64,000 nt of DNA from positions 22,745 to 86,744 of the forward strand of contig NXFV01000865.1 of NCBI GenBank assembly GCA_002803225.1, given 5' to 3'. The translations under genes and the position numbers were made by a program. How positions within the stretch are numbered: the stretch's first letter is position 1; each line of letters begins with the position of its first letter. Positions 1 to 11,381 of the stretch are shown here, piece after piece. This DNA is from Gamarada debralockiae (lineage: Eukaryota; Ascomycota; Leotiomycetes; Helotiales; Hyphodiscaceae). The notes beneath the pieces are model-generated. The model did no database searches, was not told where the DNA came from, and saw only the letters and a program-made list of their open reading frames with translations.

Positions 1-175
1 ACACTTGATCGGAATCCTGAATAGAGCAATAGATACAGATAAATTGGCTGATGATCATAAAACCATGAATTCTAGATTTTTGTAATTTTTAGTCAAAGCT
101 CATGAGCTACTGAGCTGGTTTGCCCCCGAATAGAAAGTTTTCCGCCTAAACGCCGCTGCAATGCAAACCTAAACT

Positions 176-1607
176 TCATGATGTCGAAGCTGCTGCATCG
201 GAATCGTCTATCGGTATTTGAGCCAATGCTTGAGCAGGGCCTTTTGCATGGAATCCATTCATGGTCACTGTGACCGCGCCAGCTTGAACGAGCTGTGAAA
301 TATTAGTGAAGGGGAGGTACTATGACATGATGAGAAGCACTTACAGCTCGGCTTAAATCATCTATCAAATCATCAACGTCCTCGATACCAACGCAGAGCC
401 TGATGATATCCTCTGGCATCTGTCTCTCCTTTCTTGTCTTCGCATCGATGCTCGCGTGACTCATCTGGCAGGGCATGCTAATCAAACTGTTGACGCAACC
501 AAAGCTGACACTGATACCCCACAGTCTAGCTGCCTCCACAATCCGCTCTGAAAGAGCGACATCACCTGTCTCGAAAGATAGCACGGCGCCAGCACCTCGT
601 GCCATGGACCAGTGGAGATCGTATTGAGGGTGGGATTTTAAGCCTGGGTATCGTACACGGAAGCCGTGGGATTCGAGGAACTCGGCGATTGCTTGCGCAT
701 TGGATTGCTGCTTCTCCATGCGGATTGCCAGAGTCTTAATACCTCTCATAAGAAGGAAGGCATCGTTCGGTGCCAAACCACAGCCGGTAGAGTTGATTGT
801 GAAGTACATCTTGTCTCCAATTGCTGGGTCATTGAATGCCAAAACCCCAGCCATGATATCGTGATGTCCAGAGAGGTATTTCGTTCCTGACTCATAGACA
901 ATATCCGCGCCGAGATCGAGGGGGTTGGAGAGCATTGGCGAGAGCATAGTGTTGTCGACCACTACCAACGCCTTCTCCTTCATTTCGTGAACTATTTTCG
1001 CAATCGATGGGATATCGACGATCTTGATCAGAGGGTTTGTTGGGGTCTCTAATAGTACCATAGCCGTCTTCGGTGATACCACATCCTTCACTCTCTGAGG
1101 TATAGTCGTGTCAACGTGGTGCACGATGATGCCGTGGTTGGTGGCCATGTACGTCAACAATCGATTGGTACCTCCATATAAATCATCGCCCGTAATAACT
1201 TCATCTCCAGGCCGTAAAATTCTCGTTATGACATCCAACGCACCCATACCAGAACCAACGACCAGCGCTCGTCCAGCATTCATAATCTTCGCAAGATGAC
1301 GTTCCAAATGCGTTCGAGTAGGATTGCCCGACCGAGTGTAATCATATTCCGAGCCTCCATTGGCAGATGTCTGCTTAAAGGTTGCGGATTGGTAGATTGG
1401 CATGCTCGAAGCTCCATACTGGTCCTTGCTCTCGGTGTAGACCAGCTCTGTTGCCAATGCATATTTTCTTCCGTTTCGAGGACTAGAGGGAGCGGGAGAG
1501 GGTGGCAGATCGTGACCATCGAGGTCAATGTGCGGAAAGGCTTTGGATACACCAGCATTGAGCTTTCCTGCTCCAGGACCTTGCGAAGGTCCTGGCGGTG
1601 TAGACAT
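176..1607 (-). CDS. STR3: Cystathionine beta-lyase (PLP-dependent Cys/Met metabolism enzyme)
   Basis: Two exons, complement(join(176..292,345..1607)), 459 aa. The enzyme cleaves cystathionine to homocysteine, pyruvate and ammonia in the transsulfuration route to methionine. The PLP lysine is K243 in the motif SGTKYLSGHHD; YTRSGNPTR (about 90-98) and the aspartate of VVVDNT (about 218) are the other family PLP-site blocks. The 52-bp intron has GTAAGT and CAG ends; splicing it adds a 39-codon last exon that restores the family's C-terminal end, which the unspliced frame lacks. The start is the first in-frame ATG at 1607; the open frame continues upstream but has no ATG. The first 45 residues are Pro/Ser-rich and low complexity. 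The SGTKY-GHHD signature favours beta-lyase over cystathionine gamma-synthase. The enzyme class is sure; the exact yeast ortholog is a family-level inference. Confidence 0.9.
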
Positions 1608-2160
1608 TTTTTGGTGTTGATTACCCGAATGTGGTCGCGGAGGGATGTTTTGATCGAACGCAGAGGGAATGTGCGGGTACGAAAGATCAGTTGAGGTTGA
1701 GCTCAATGGATTGCTTATTCCTTTAAGATGTACGCTCGGGTCTCACAGACTCCAAAATAATGTCTGTGGAGAATTTGTTTGCATTTCACAACGGCTCTGC
1801 CGTCGTTAAGAGAGGTCATACCAATGTGGGGTACCCTTAACTTTTTAGCGCAGAATTGCGTGATTACTCGTTAAAGGCGTGGTGACGCCTCACTTCTGAG
1901 TCAATATTATCATGACCCAAGTGTTCAGGGGAACAGGAGCGGGAGACGAGACCAGAGTTCAGGAGGGGTATTATGTACGTATTGGAGAGTCTCCCTTTCT
2001 CTTCTTTCTCATAACTTCCACCGAAGGGAATCTATGTACCGAACTGCCCCAACGAATCTTCGTCCCGAAGTTCTCTACGCTATGACCACCAAAACGCCTA
2101 TCCTATCCCTATGATACACGATCAATCGTCACCATCTGGCCCCTTTCCAATTCGGTCCCT
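1608..2160. other. Intergenic, STR3 5' flank / MSP1 3' flank
   Basis: Both flanking genes read on the minus strand, so this holds the STR3 promoter and the MSP1 3' end. I see no coding signal or repeat in it. Confidence 0.6.
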
Positions 2161-3581
2161 TTAATCCATCGACTCTGCAACGGTCTCATTGTCCTCGACA
2201 TCCTCATATTCATCACTAGACCCTTCGGGCTTCTTCTTCTGGACCTTCTTGCTGGAATGTCGCGCATGATTGTCCTTGATGATTTGGCCACCTCCTTTTC
2301 GCCCGAAGAAGTCTTCCGTTCTCACACCGCGAACAGCTTCAGGCTTCACACCCGCCATCGCCACACCTCTCTCTCGTTGCTCCTTGATGAATTCCCTGAC
2401 AGGCACCATTGCTGCATCTCTACATGCTTCCTTAATGTCACTCCCTGACATCCCAGCCATAACCCGGGTCAAATACTCGATATCGAAGTTCTCTGGATCG
2501 GTCTTCGTGTCCTTCAGAATGAGTTTGAGGATTCGTCGTCGCTGTGAGTTGGAAGGTAAAGAAACTGGGAATTTCTTGGGCATTCTTCGTAAAATAGCCT
2601 CGTCGATGTCCTGTATGCGGTTCGTTGCACCCAGAATCATGATCCTAGCAGGAAGGCCAGCCTCATTTGATGACGTTAAGCCGTCCCAGAGCGTCATAAA
2701 TCTATAAAATGTTAGACAAGCCTTTGCATGACTAGATATTACTTACTCTGCCTTCACCATACCGCTTGCCTCATGCTCCCCACTCCGCCTTTGACCAAGG
2801 ACAGCATCAATTTCGTCGATGAAGACAATACTGGGCTGTAACTTTCGTGCCAAAGAGAATACCGCTCTAACAAGCTTGTTTGAATCTCCGTACCACTTCT
2901 CAGTCAGGGTCGAAATGTGCAAATTGATGAAGCATGCTCCACTCTCATGGGCCAGTGCCTTTGCAAGCATGGTTTTGCCACAGCCAGGAGGCCCATATAA
3001 TAGAACGCCCGAGGGAGCGGCCAGAAGAGGTGATGAATGCGAGTATAGATGAGGCATAGTCAAGGGGTATATAACTGATTCTTTGAGTTCTTCGATGATA
3101 TCCTCGAGGCCACCGATATCTGTACCTTATTAGCCTATACTCCAAGTCTTTCAAGTTGGAGACCGTACCTTCGAAGCCAACGGGTATGTCCTCTGGAGCA
3201 ACAAGTTCCATCGCTATTTGATTCTCATACTGATCAAGTTGCAAGTCCTCTTTCCGTGGTCGCCGCACATTGTTTCCCCCCTTCTCAGACTCATCATCGT
3301 CAGAATCCGAGTCGCCTCGTAATCGATCTATCCTTCGCAGGTTTGCTGCAGCTCTGACTCGTGCCTGTTCATGTTGTTCTTTCTCGGGATCGGCCGCTGT
3401 AGGTAGGCTTGCGATAACATTCTTTGTAAAATAGAATATCATGGAGGTCTGCACAAGAACCAGAATTAGTCAAACACTTTTTTGGGTGGAAAGGAGGTGG
3501 AAAGAGATCGTTTCTTACAGAGACTACCAGAAGGAGGAGATCTTGTAACAGGCCATATTTTCTTCCGCCTCCTTCTCCCAT
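2161..3581 (-). CDS. MSP1: Msp1/ATAD1-type mitochondrial outer-membrane AAA ATPase
   Basis: Four exons, complement(join(2161..2701,2747..3119,3169..3448,3519..3581)), 418 aa. Msp1 extracts mislocalised tail-anchored proteins from the mitochondrial outer membrane. A hydrophobic N-terminal anchor (about residues 10-33) is followed by a charged linker rich in Asp/Ser, then a single AAA module: entry block DIGGLEDI at 115, Walker A GPPGCGKT at 157-164, Walker B FIDEID at 214-219, and the second-region [14 protein letters not shown] with its arginines. Pore-loop KWYG is present near 189. Removing the introns (70, 49 and 45 bp) gives one continuous reading frame. The C-terminal tail is Lys-rich and then acidic. 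The gene lies head to head with PCS1 across 459 bp. Length fits the family (about 360-420 aa). Confidence 0.95.
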
Positions 3582-4040
3582 CGTGAGATGCGGTAAATGA
3601 TTACGTTCTTGACTCTAAAGTAAAATGTATGAAGTCTGAGGTATCATACAATGTAGGTGCTTCAGATGGTTTGAATGAATGAGAGCAGCCTTGCAGAACT
3701 CGCGACCTCTTCAGAAGTTACGCCACGATGGACAGCCTGCAACTGAACGATGATGTGGTTTGGTTGCAAGGTTATTCAGCTTTGGCAGGGGGCGGGTAGA
3801 AGCTAAGCCGTTTTAGGTTGTTTACTTTGGGCGGAAGTCGCAACCCACAAACTATTCCCCTCCACTTTTCTTATCCCAGCATCAATCACGAACACCAAAA
3901 TCCTAGGCTGATATCACGCGCATGATCGCTGATAATTGATATTGCTTTTCGCAGAGCAGTTGCTCAATTTAATTGAAGAAATAAAATCAATTGCGCACAC
4001 CGATCCGCGTTCTCGCGTCCACCTCGACGACTATCTCTCG
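3582..4040. promoter_or_regulatory. Bidirectional promoter region between MSP1 and PCS1
   Basis: The only non-coding DNA between two divergent start codons (MSP1 minus, PCS1 plus), so it must carry both promoters and 5' UTRs. A pyrimidine-rich tract near 3855-3880 lies on the PCS1 side. No clear TATA box is seen. Confidence 0.55.
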
Positions 4041-5566
4041 ATGTCGCGATCCAAGTACGGCCATTCGACACTGTCAGGATTGATCGATTCTGATTCAGAC
4101 GGCGCGCGATTTGTCGAAGCAATGCCGACTCCAGATTCTGCGGCGGAGAATAGAGCGCCTGCGAAGAAGGCGCGTGGAAGGCCCAAAACCGCTCCTGCCA
4201 AAGTCACGAAAACAAGAGCTCCCGCCCGTCGTCTAAGCGGTCGTCTAATGGCAAAGGCAAAGGCAGTGGAGCCAGCACTGGCGAAAACGAAGAGGAAGGC
4301 CCTGGCGGATAAGACGAATCACCGGGTTGCCGACGATACAGAGGAGATTGACGAATTCGAACAAAACGAGGATGCTGAGATGGAAGATGAGTTAGACGCT
4401 ACGGTCATTGCATTAAAGGAGAATAAGCCACAAGCGACGAAGAGGAAGGCACCCACTAGACGAGGAGTTACAAAGAAGAAAGCCCCCGCCAAACGCGCAG
4501 CACCGATGGAGAAGTCGCCGGTAGTGCTCGAGTCACAAGTCCCAGAAATGGAAATTGAGAACACATGTGGAGAGGAAGAAATCGAGAAGGCTGTGTCCAA
4601 GCCGGTTCATATAAGCCGTCCACGAGATCGTTCTCACCCGCGTCAACCTTCGTTACAACGGCGCCGTGCAGGAAGTACATCCGACACAGAACGGAGCGAT
4701 CCTGCCCTCAGACGAAAGCTTGGAGAGATAACCAAGAAATACGAAAGTCTCAATGTCAAGTACCAGGACCTCCGAGAGATTGGCCTCAAGGAAGCAGAGC
4801 GAAATTTCGAGCGCCTTAAGAAGAAGAGCGAGGAGGGAACAGCTAGTAAGTTTTGGCACGCCTTTCGGGAATATACTTACTTACTCTCTACAGAGTCTGA
4901 GAAGCTGATTGCCTCACTCAAAGGCGATGTGGCTGCCCATTCTTCATCAGCTAAGGAGTCACGAGAGCTGAAGAAGAAGGTTCAATCCCAGGCCGCAGAA
5001 ATTTCAGCCCTTCAAAGTCAGATTGCTCAACTGACTGCGTCTGTTGCACAAGCTCAATCCGAGAACAAGACATTGTCCGCCAAGCTTGCTGCGAACCGTA
5101 ATGCCGCTGCAGAAAGTGCAAACACTAAAGCTCCAGGCACCGCTTTTAAGCCCAACGGTGGTATTCGTATGATGGGAGGTACAGACGCGGCGGCCCAATT
5201 GAAGGAGTACCTTTATAGTGACCTCACTGGCTTGATTATTCGGAACGTCAAGCAGGAAGCTGAGGACGACGTGTTTGATTGCATTCAGACTGGTCGAAAT
5301 GGCAGTAAGTTTCCCAATCGTTCGGTGGCCTGACTGATTACTAACTGGAAGTAGCGCTTCATTTCAAGCTTGCTGTTACGAATGACAAGAGTGCAGATCG
5401 TTATGAAGATGCGACATGTTCTTACGTTCCACAACTAGATCCAAACAGAGATAAGGATTTGATGGAGCTGCTCCCGGATTATCTTGTAGAGGAGATCACG
5501 TTCCCAAGACCACAAGCTGCAAGATTCTATGCACGAGTTGGCAAGGCTTTGACTGAGCAGGCTTAA
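4041..5566 (+). CDS. PCS1: Monopolin complex subunit Pcs1/Csm1
   Basis: Three exons, join(4041..4845,4894..5304,5355..5566), 475 aa. Csm1/Pcs1 proteins dimerise through a coiled coil and clamp kinetochore proteins, preventing merotelic attachment in fission yeast and co-orienting sister kinetochores in budding yeast; they also act at rDNA. The N-terminal half is basic and disordered, with an AT-hook-like ARGRPK near residue 45 and several Lys/Ala/Pro-rich blocks. A coiled coil follows (about 225-350), then the globular C-terminal domain, completed only after both introns (48 and 50 bp) are removed; it contains LHFKLAV and ends with YARVGKALTEQA. The open frame runs 35 codons upstream of 4041 with another ATG at 3936. 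I prefer 4041 because MSRSKYG...LSGLIDSDSD resembles the usual N-terminus of fungal homologs. Confidence 0.88.
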
Positions 5567-6113
5567 GGGGTATTTGAGGACGAGATCTGGGGCATTAGCA
5601 TTGGGAGAGGCGTTTGGAGTGAAAAGGGTGTGGGAAATGGTTGTCAGAGTCATGGCGTTGGTATCCGTGATAAAATCATACTTCTTTTTTTTAACCGTAC
5701 TATACCTAGTTATTGTTTCTTCAGAACATACGAGTTGATATGACCTTAATCATCCAATTCCCATCTGTGTCGAATTCCAATCAATTGAATCAAGCTGCTC
5801 AGCCTCCCCCTGACCCCTAATCGCGTACTTAAGCCCGAAATAGAATGCAGCTAAATTTTCTCGGCAAAATGACATGTGCCATCCATGCCGGTCACAATTC
5901 GTGGATCAAAATTAAGTACGGATGGACCTGACGATTTCTACAGAGGACGACGTATTCTTCTTCAACAAATATTTACACATTATTTTGTCCATCCAACGGA
6001 CCCGACACTCCTTTGAAACTTCCAGATGAGATAAAGACAAATAATCCAGGACGAGGAGCTTTTCGAAGGTTGACGCGGCATCGTACATCGATCCGAGAGA
6101 CACAGGAATTAAC
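5567..6113. other. Intergenic, PCS1 3' end / MCD4 promoter
   Basis: Tandem genes flank it. A T-run and several AT-rich stretches at 5680-5720 could hold the PCS1 polyadenylation site. I recognise nothing else. Confidence 0.5.
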
Positions 6114-9100
6114 ATGGCTCGAGTCAATCGATTTGGCTTTTTGGCCATTGCGGTAGCTTTCCATTTGGTTTATATCTGGTCCATATTCGACATCTATTTC
6201 GTTAGTCCTGTGGTGTCTGGCATGCGCGAATTCCAAGTGGAGAGGCCAGATGGAGTTGAAGCTCCTGCGAAACGATTGGTGCTCTTTGTTGGTTTGTTCA
6301 CCCTCAACCCCTCAGAATGGTATGTGCAGTTACTGATGATTGAAATGAATAGGGGATGGTCTTCGAGCAGACAAAGCCTTCCAATCCTTTCCAGAACCAC
6401 ACCCCAAAAGTGAAGCGGATCTTGTCCCACGACCACTTGCGCCTTTTTTACGCTCGCGCGTCCTCGAACATGGAACCTTTGGTGTATCGCATACTCGAGT
6501 TCCTACAGAATCTAGACCAGGACATGTAGCTCTGATAGCGGGGCTTTATGAGGATGTCTCAGCAGTTACTACAGGATGGAAACTCAATCCTGTCAACTTC
6601 GATAGTGTTTTCAACCGGAGCAGACATACTTGGAGTTGGGGAAGCCCGGATATTTTACCAATGTTTCAGTTGGGTGCTGTGCCTGGACGGGTGGATGCCT
6701 TTACATACGCCGCGAAGAAAGAGGACTTTTCACAAGATGGTGTACACTTGGATATTTGGGTGTTTGATAGAGTTAAGGCTCTTTTTGCGAACGCTGCGAA
6801 GAATGCCACTCTCGATGCGGCTTTGAGACAAGATAAATCTGTGTTCTTTCTCCATCTCCTGGGTTTGGATACGAATGGGCATGCAAAGAGACCTTATTCG
6901 AAGGAGTATCTTAATAATATCAAGGTTGTGGACGAAGGGATCAAGGAGATCACTAAGATTGTCGACGACTTCTACAATGACGGCAAGACGGCATACGTGT
7001 TTACGGCAGACCACGGGATGAGTGACTGGGGTAGTCATGGCGATGGTCATCCCGACAATACTCGAACGCCTCTGATTGCGTGGGGTTCAGGAGTCGCAAA
7101 GCCTATCACTACTCCTGGCTCCATTGCTCCAGGTCATGACGAGCTATCTTCAGACTGGGACTTGGATCACATTCAACGACACGACGTTGCACAGGCAGAT
7201 ATTGCGGCTCTAATGGCGTACTTAGCTGGCCTCGAATTTCCAGTCAATTCAGTAGGCGAACTGCCATTGTCGTACTTGTCGGGAGACATTGCTTCAAAGT
7301 CGGAAGCATTTTTGGCCAATGCCAAGGGAATACTGGATATGTACAGGGTCAAGGAGGAGCTTAAGAAGAAGACCGAATTACGATATCGGCCATTTAAAGC
7401 CTTTAGCGATGACGAGCATTCTGTAGAGCACCGATTTGCTGCAATCAGAACACTCATTGACCAAGGCAAACACGAAAAAGCGATCCAGGAAACGGCAGCA
7501 CTCGTCAAGATCGGTCTTGAGGGTCTCCGATACCTTCAAACCTACGACTGGCTCTTCCTCCGAGCCCTCATCACAATTGGATATCTGGGATGGATCGCGT
7601 TTGCGCTTACGACCGTCATCGACCTCCACGTACTTCACGGCAAGACCGAGACGTCAAGAGACCTCATGGGAACGATTTTCTTCTCTTCCATTCTTGTATT
7701 ACTTTACGCTTCTTTCATTGTATCGAAATCGCCTCTTACATATTATGCATATGCCATCTTCCCAGTGGCCTTCTGGGAAGAGGTCTACGCAAGACGGGGT
7801 TCACTGGCGAAAGGAAGAAAAGCATTATTCGGCGACATCACATCCGCGGGCGGGCTTGTCATGTTGACATTGAAGGCTGCCATTTTTGTGGGTCTTATAG
7901 AATGTCTTGTGAGTCCCTTCGTATCCCCCAAATTTGTTCTCACTGACGTTTTACAGGCATTGGGCTACATTTATCGGGAGGTCTTTTCTGTCATATTCGT
8001 TGCTGCTGCATTCTGGCCTGCATTTTATGGAATGCAATTTCTGCGAGAAAATAAATCTCTCGTTGGAACATGGATCACAGCTTGCCTAACGATGAGCTCT
8101 TTCACCTTGCTACCTGCGATGAAGGTCGAGGACTTGACTCTCGTGTAAGTGAAAATTCTCTCTGTAGGATGCTTTTCTCTAACGTAAGAAAATAGTTTAT
8201 CAGGAGGCTTCCTTATGGCCGCCATCGGTGTAATATATCTCGCGTTCGAGAAAAAGTTACTTGCGAAGTCTGGGCTGGCAGGCGATTCAACGGCACCGGC
8301 TGACAACGTGTTGTCTCGGTCGCTGGTTGGCGTGCAGGTAAGAAGTGCACTCAACCACGTCAAGACCGCTTCTAACGTGAGATAGATCGGCTTCATTGTT
8401 CTAGCTATGGCTGTCACGCGCTCGAGCGTGATTTCCCTGCAGGCAAAACAGGGACTTCCTAAGGGAAACCAAATAGTAGGATGGTTTATACTTGGTATGG
8501 AATTCCTGCCTCGTTCTTGAAGCTGTTTATTTACGTTTGATAGTGCTGTCGTTGCTCATGCCATTTGCACACCGCTTGCAACCCAATAATCACTACCTAC
8601 ATCGGTTGATGGTCATCTTCCTGACATTTGCGCCAATTTTCGTCATCCTGACTATCTCCTACGAAGGCCTCTTCTATCTAGGGTTCTGTGTTACCTTGAT
8701 CACCTGGGTACGCCTCGAACATGCTGTCTTCGTTTTCTCGAAACCCCAAACACCGGCATCTACCACTCAGACAAACGGAACACCAGTCGTGCCAACCGCA
8801 TTGACGTCCTCACCCTTTAGGTCACTTACCTTAGCAGACGCTCGAGTGTCTCTGTTCTTCCTCACACTCCTCCAATCTGCGTTCTTCAGCACCGGAAATG
8901 TTGCCTCCGTCTCCTCTTTCAGTCTAGACAGCGTCGCCCGACTTGTCCCAATCTTCGATCCCTTCTCCCAAGGAGCACTCCTCATACTCAAACTCATGAT
9001 TCCCTTCGCGCTCATCTCTGCAAACCTCGGGATCCTCAACAAGAGATTAGGTGTTGCACCATCAGCACTCTTCATGTTGGTGATTGCAATCAGTGATTTC

Positions 9101-9367
9101 CTAACCCTTCATTTCTTCTGGGTAGTAAAGGACGAAGGAAGTTGGCTGGAGATCGGCTCGACTATAAGTCATTTCTTCATCGCCAGTCTACTGTGTATAT
9201 TCGTGGCAGCTCTGGAGGGAGTTAGCGAGATGCTTATTGCGGGGGTGGAGGTAGAAGATGGGGATATATCAAGGCTGACCAAGGAAAAAGAGATAGGCGG
9301 GGTTGTCACGAACGGGCAGGCTGGGAAGCCACGTGTGGCTAATGGGAATGGAAAGAAAAGTACATAG
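6114..9367 (+). CDS. MCD4: GPI ethanolamine phosphate transferase 1 (Mcd4/PIG-N)
   Basis: Six exons, join(6114..6291,6353..7908,7957..8144,8196..8337,8386..8494,8544..9367), 998 aa. The enzyme adds phosphoethanolamine to the first mannose of the GPI precursor in the ER. One N-terminal membrane segment (about 8-30) is followed by a lumenal alkaline-phosphatase-fold domain: the metal aspartate in [12 protein letters not shown] (about 61), the nucleophile region [15 protein letters not shown], and the [16 protein letters not shown] metal block. The C-terminal half has many membrane helices (PIG-N domain). Intron 7909..7956 is 48 bp with no stop, so it is easy to miss; removing it gives the expected IECL-ALGYIY join. 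The first intron (6292..6352) is required to form the catalytic VGDG. Length fits the fungal family. Confidence 0.93.
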
Positions 9368-11381
9368 ACTTTAAGATACGTCCCTTAGGGATGCGCGATT
9401 GTAAGATCTTGGAAGAATCGATATACGGCTCCTCGCGGATAATTTCCGAGAAAGGTCCTTGATGATTTGTTGAGCTTGCTAGGGCAGCGTGAGGACTGTG
9501 GAATCGCATAGGCCACACTTAATTAAACTCGAAGGGGAAATTCGAACCTCGAGATGACCTGAGTTACAAATAACTAGCCAGATAGTTGAAGTTTTTGGAT
9601 GTTGTTTGATTTACATCTTCGAGAATCAGGATCCAATCCAACTGTTGCTTTAGTGCTTATAGGTATTCTACTACTTCCTCTCAACGATTGGACACTGAAT
9701 GAAGTCTGAAGAAACTTTCACGGGAAACACAAGTTCCATACGAAGTACACTAATGTCTTAGAGCTTTGAAGCTAGTGAAGCAATGTCGACCGCAGTATTG
9801 CTACTACATCTGCCATTCCTAGGAGGTTCCTTACCCCGTGGTACAAGATCTATCGAGATGTTCCCATGATCTTATCCAAGCCGAGATCAATAAGGCGGTA
9901 GCCGCCTAAATGCTTCTACTTATCCACTCTTTCAAGTACCGGAGTCAAATTAGTTCCCATATACCTTGTTATGGGATTGTCCACGGCTTCTTCCAACCTC
10001 CATTGGCTCCAGGTCTTCCCCGGAACCTGACCTCATCCGAGCAATTTTCAGCGACAAAAATGTCTGTCACAGGCCTCCCGTGACGTTTTATATATCTCCG
10101 GACCGGTGCGTACTGCAATCTATCATAATACAGTTCAAAAGTCTGATCTGACGCAACTGTAAAGGACACCGGATGGCTGCAAGTCAAAAATGTCAAATCA
10201 AATATTCGTTGGTGAAACAAAAGCGAATTCCATATAGTGGACCGAGGCATCTCCAGATTCGGCATGAGAGCGCCATGCGGCGCGCAGCCGCGTCGAATCT
10301 GTGGCATGCAACACCCCGATCCGCGTTTAGTTAATATGGGGTACCTGCGGGTATGGGGAACTTGCGGGAGGGGGTGGAAGGCATTACGGAGAGTGAGACT
10401 GTGAGGCTTGGGAATGCGGAGGGGAAGGGACGGGAGAAGTAGGAAAGGAGTTTGAGATGGGGAGGGTTGATCTTATTTAGGGGTGTTATGCGAGGAGTAT
10501 TGGTGAAACTACGACTCTGCCACCGCCACCCCTTCCTCCTGAACAAGGACAGGGTCCTCCACATTTTGAGAAACATCAGCATCCTTCAGGCTTCAACCTT
10601 CTTTTTCCCTCCGTCCTCAACCTGCCTACCTTGCTAGAAGAGACAACAGTGAGACACAGATGTAAAGTGGGCTGAAGTGGGGAGGTCACACGAGCTTGTA
10701 CTGTTTCCTCCTTGGAAGGGGCTTGATGGTGCTTGATGTCTTTTAGCATAAGAGACGCGGGTTTGCCTAAGTCGATGATAGTCGGATAGTGATCTGCCCG
10801 GCTCTCGACTGCCTTGTAACCCTAAGACTTCCCGTTGATCTACACTACTACCATTTCCCTCTGGGCCTCTCGACCATCGTTGACTGGATTACTGGATTCA
10901 GGGCACATCACATCTAGAATTGTAGCCTTTCCAACCCGATATCTCCCATCGTACGGGAACTGTGCCGCCGAAAGGCTGGTGTGGGGTACTTACACAGCAG
11001 TCTTACTGTCTCTTTTAATGATTTCGATACCCAACTACTCTTCTCGATGAGACAGACACCAACAACCCTCGATATTGAATTGAAGATACAGCCATTGTTT
11101 TGTTTTACTGCAAGCGGCTGAAAGGAATAATTGCACCCCGCAATCAACGGTGAGTGAATGAACGAACGCATTTCGTCCGTTTTGCTTATTCCCCAGTTTC
11201 TCTGACGCTTTTAGTTCGGCAAAACTTCTAGGCGCCTCATTGGTTTGACTCGTCCCTTTCACCAGCACTCATCAACCAAAACCCCCCGCCATTCAGGAAA
11301 CCACCACCTCCTCGACATCACGACAACGACGACAATACGACCGACGAACATAAGCTGCGAATGAGTAGAGCATAGCCCATC
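9368..11381. other. Long 5' region of the CTF1-like gene; no coding signal
   Basis: About 2 kb between MCD4 and the zinc-cluster gene. Only short overlapping open frames with no recognisable protein are present. A purine-rich tract lies near 10340-10480. The part next to 11382 is A/C-rich like a fungal 5' UTR and contains a tiny upstream ORF (listed separately). Confidence 0.5.
11361..11375 (+). promoter_or_regulatory. Upstream ORF of 4 codons just before the CTF1-like start
   Basis: ATG AGT AGA GCA TAG ends six bases before the main ATG at 11382. With no splice signal between them, ribosomes starting here would terminate almost on top of the main start. Whether the transcript includes it depends on the transcription start, which I cannot see. 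Confidence 0.45.

Noticed and set aside
1608..1706. Longer N-terminus for the cystathionine beta-lyase, starting at 1706
   Set aside because: The frame is open, but its first codon is TTG and no ATG precedes 1607 before an upstream stop; the nuclear fungal gene should use the ATG at 1607.
3936..4040. Upstream in-frame ATG-containing extension of PCS1 (35 codons)
   Set aside because: The added residues do not resemble the family's N-terminus, while the ATG at 4041 gives a typical Ser-Lys start followed by an acidic LSGLIDSDSD block.
9540..9600. T-loop-like GGTTCGAATTTC on the minus strand (possible tRNA)
   Set aside because: No matching acceptor, D or anticodon stems could be laid out around it.
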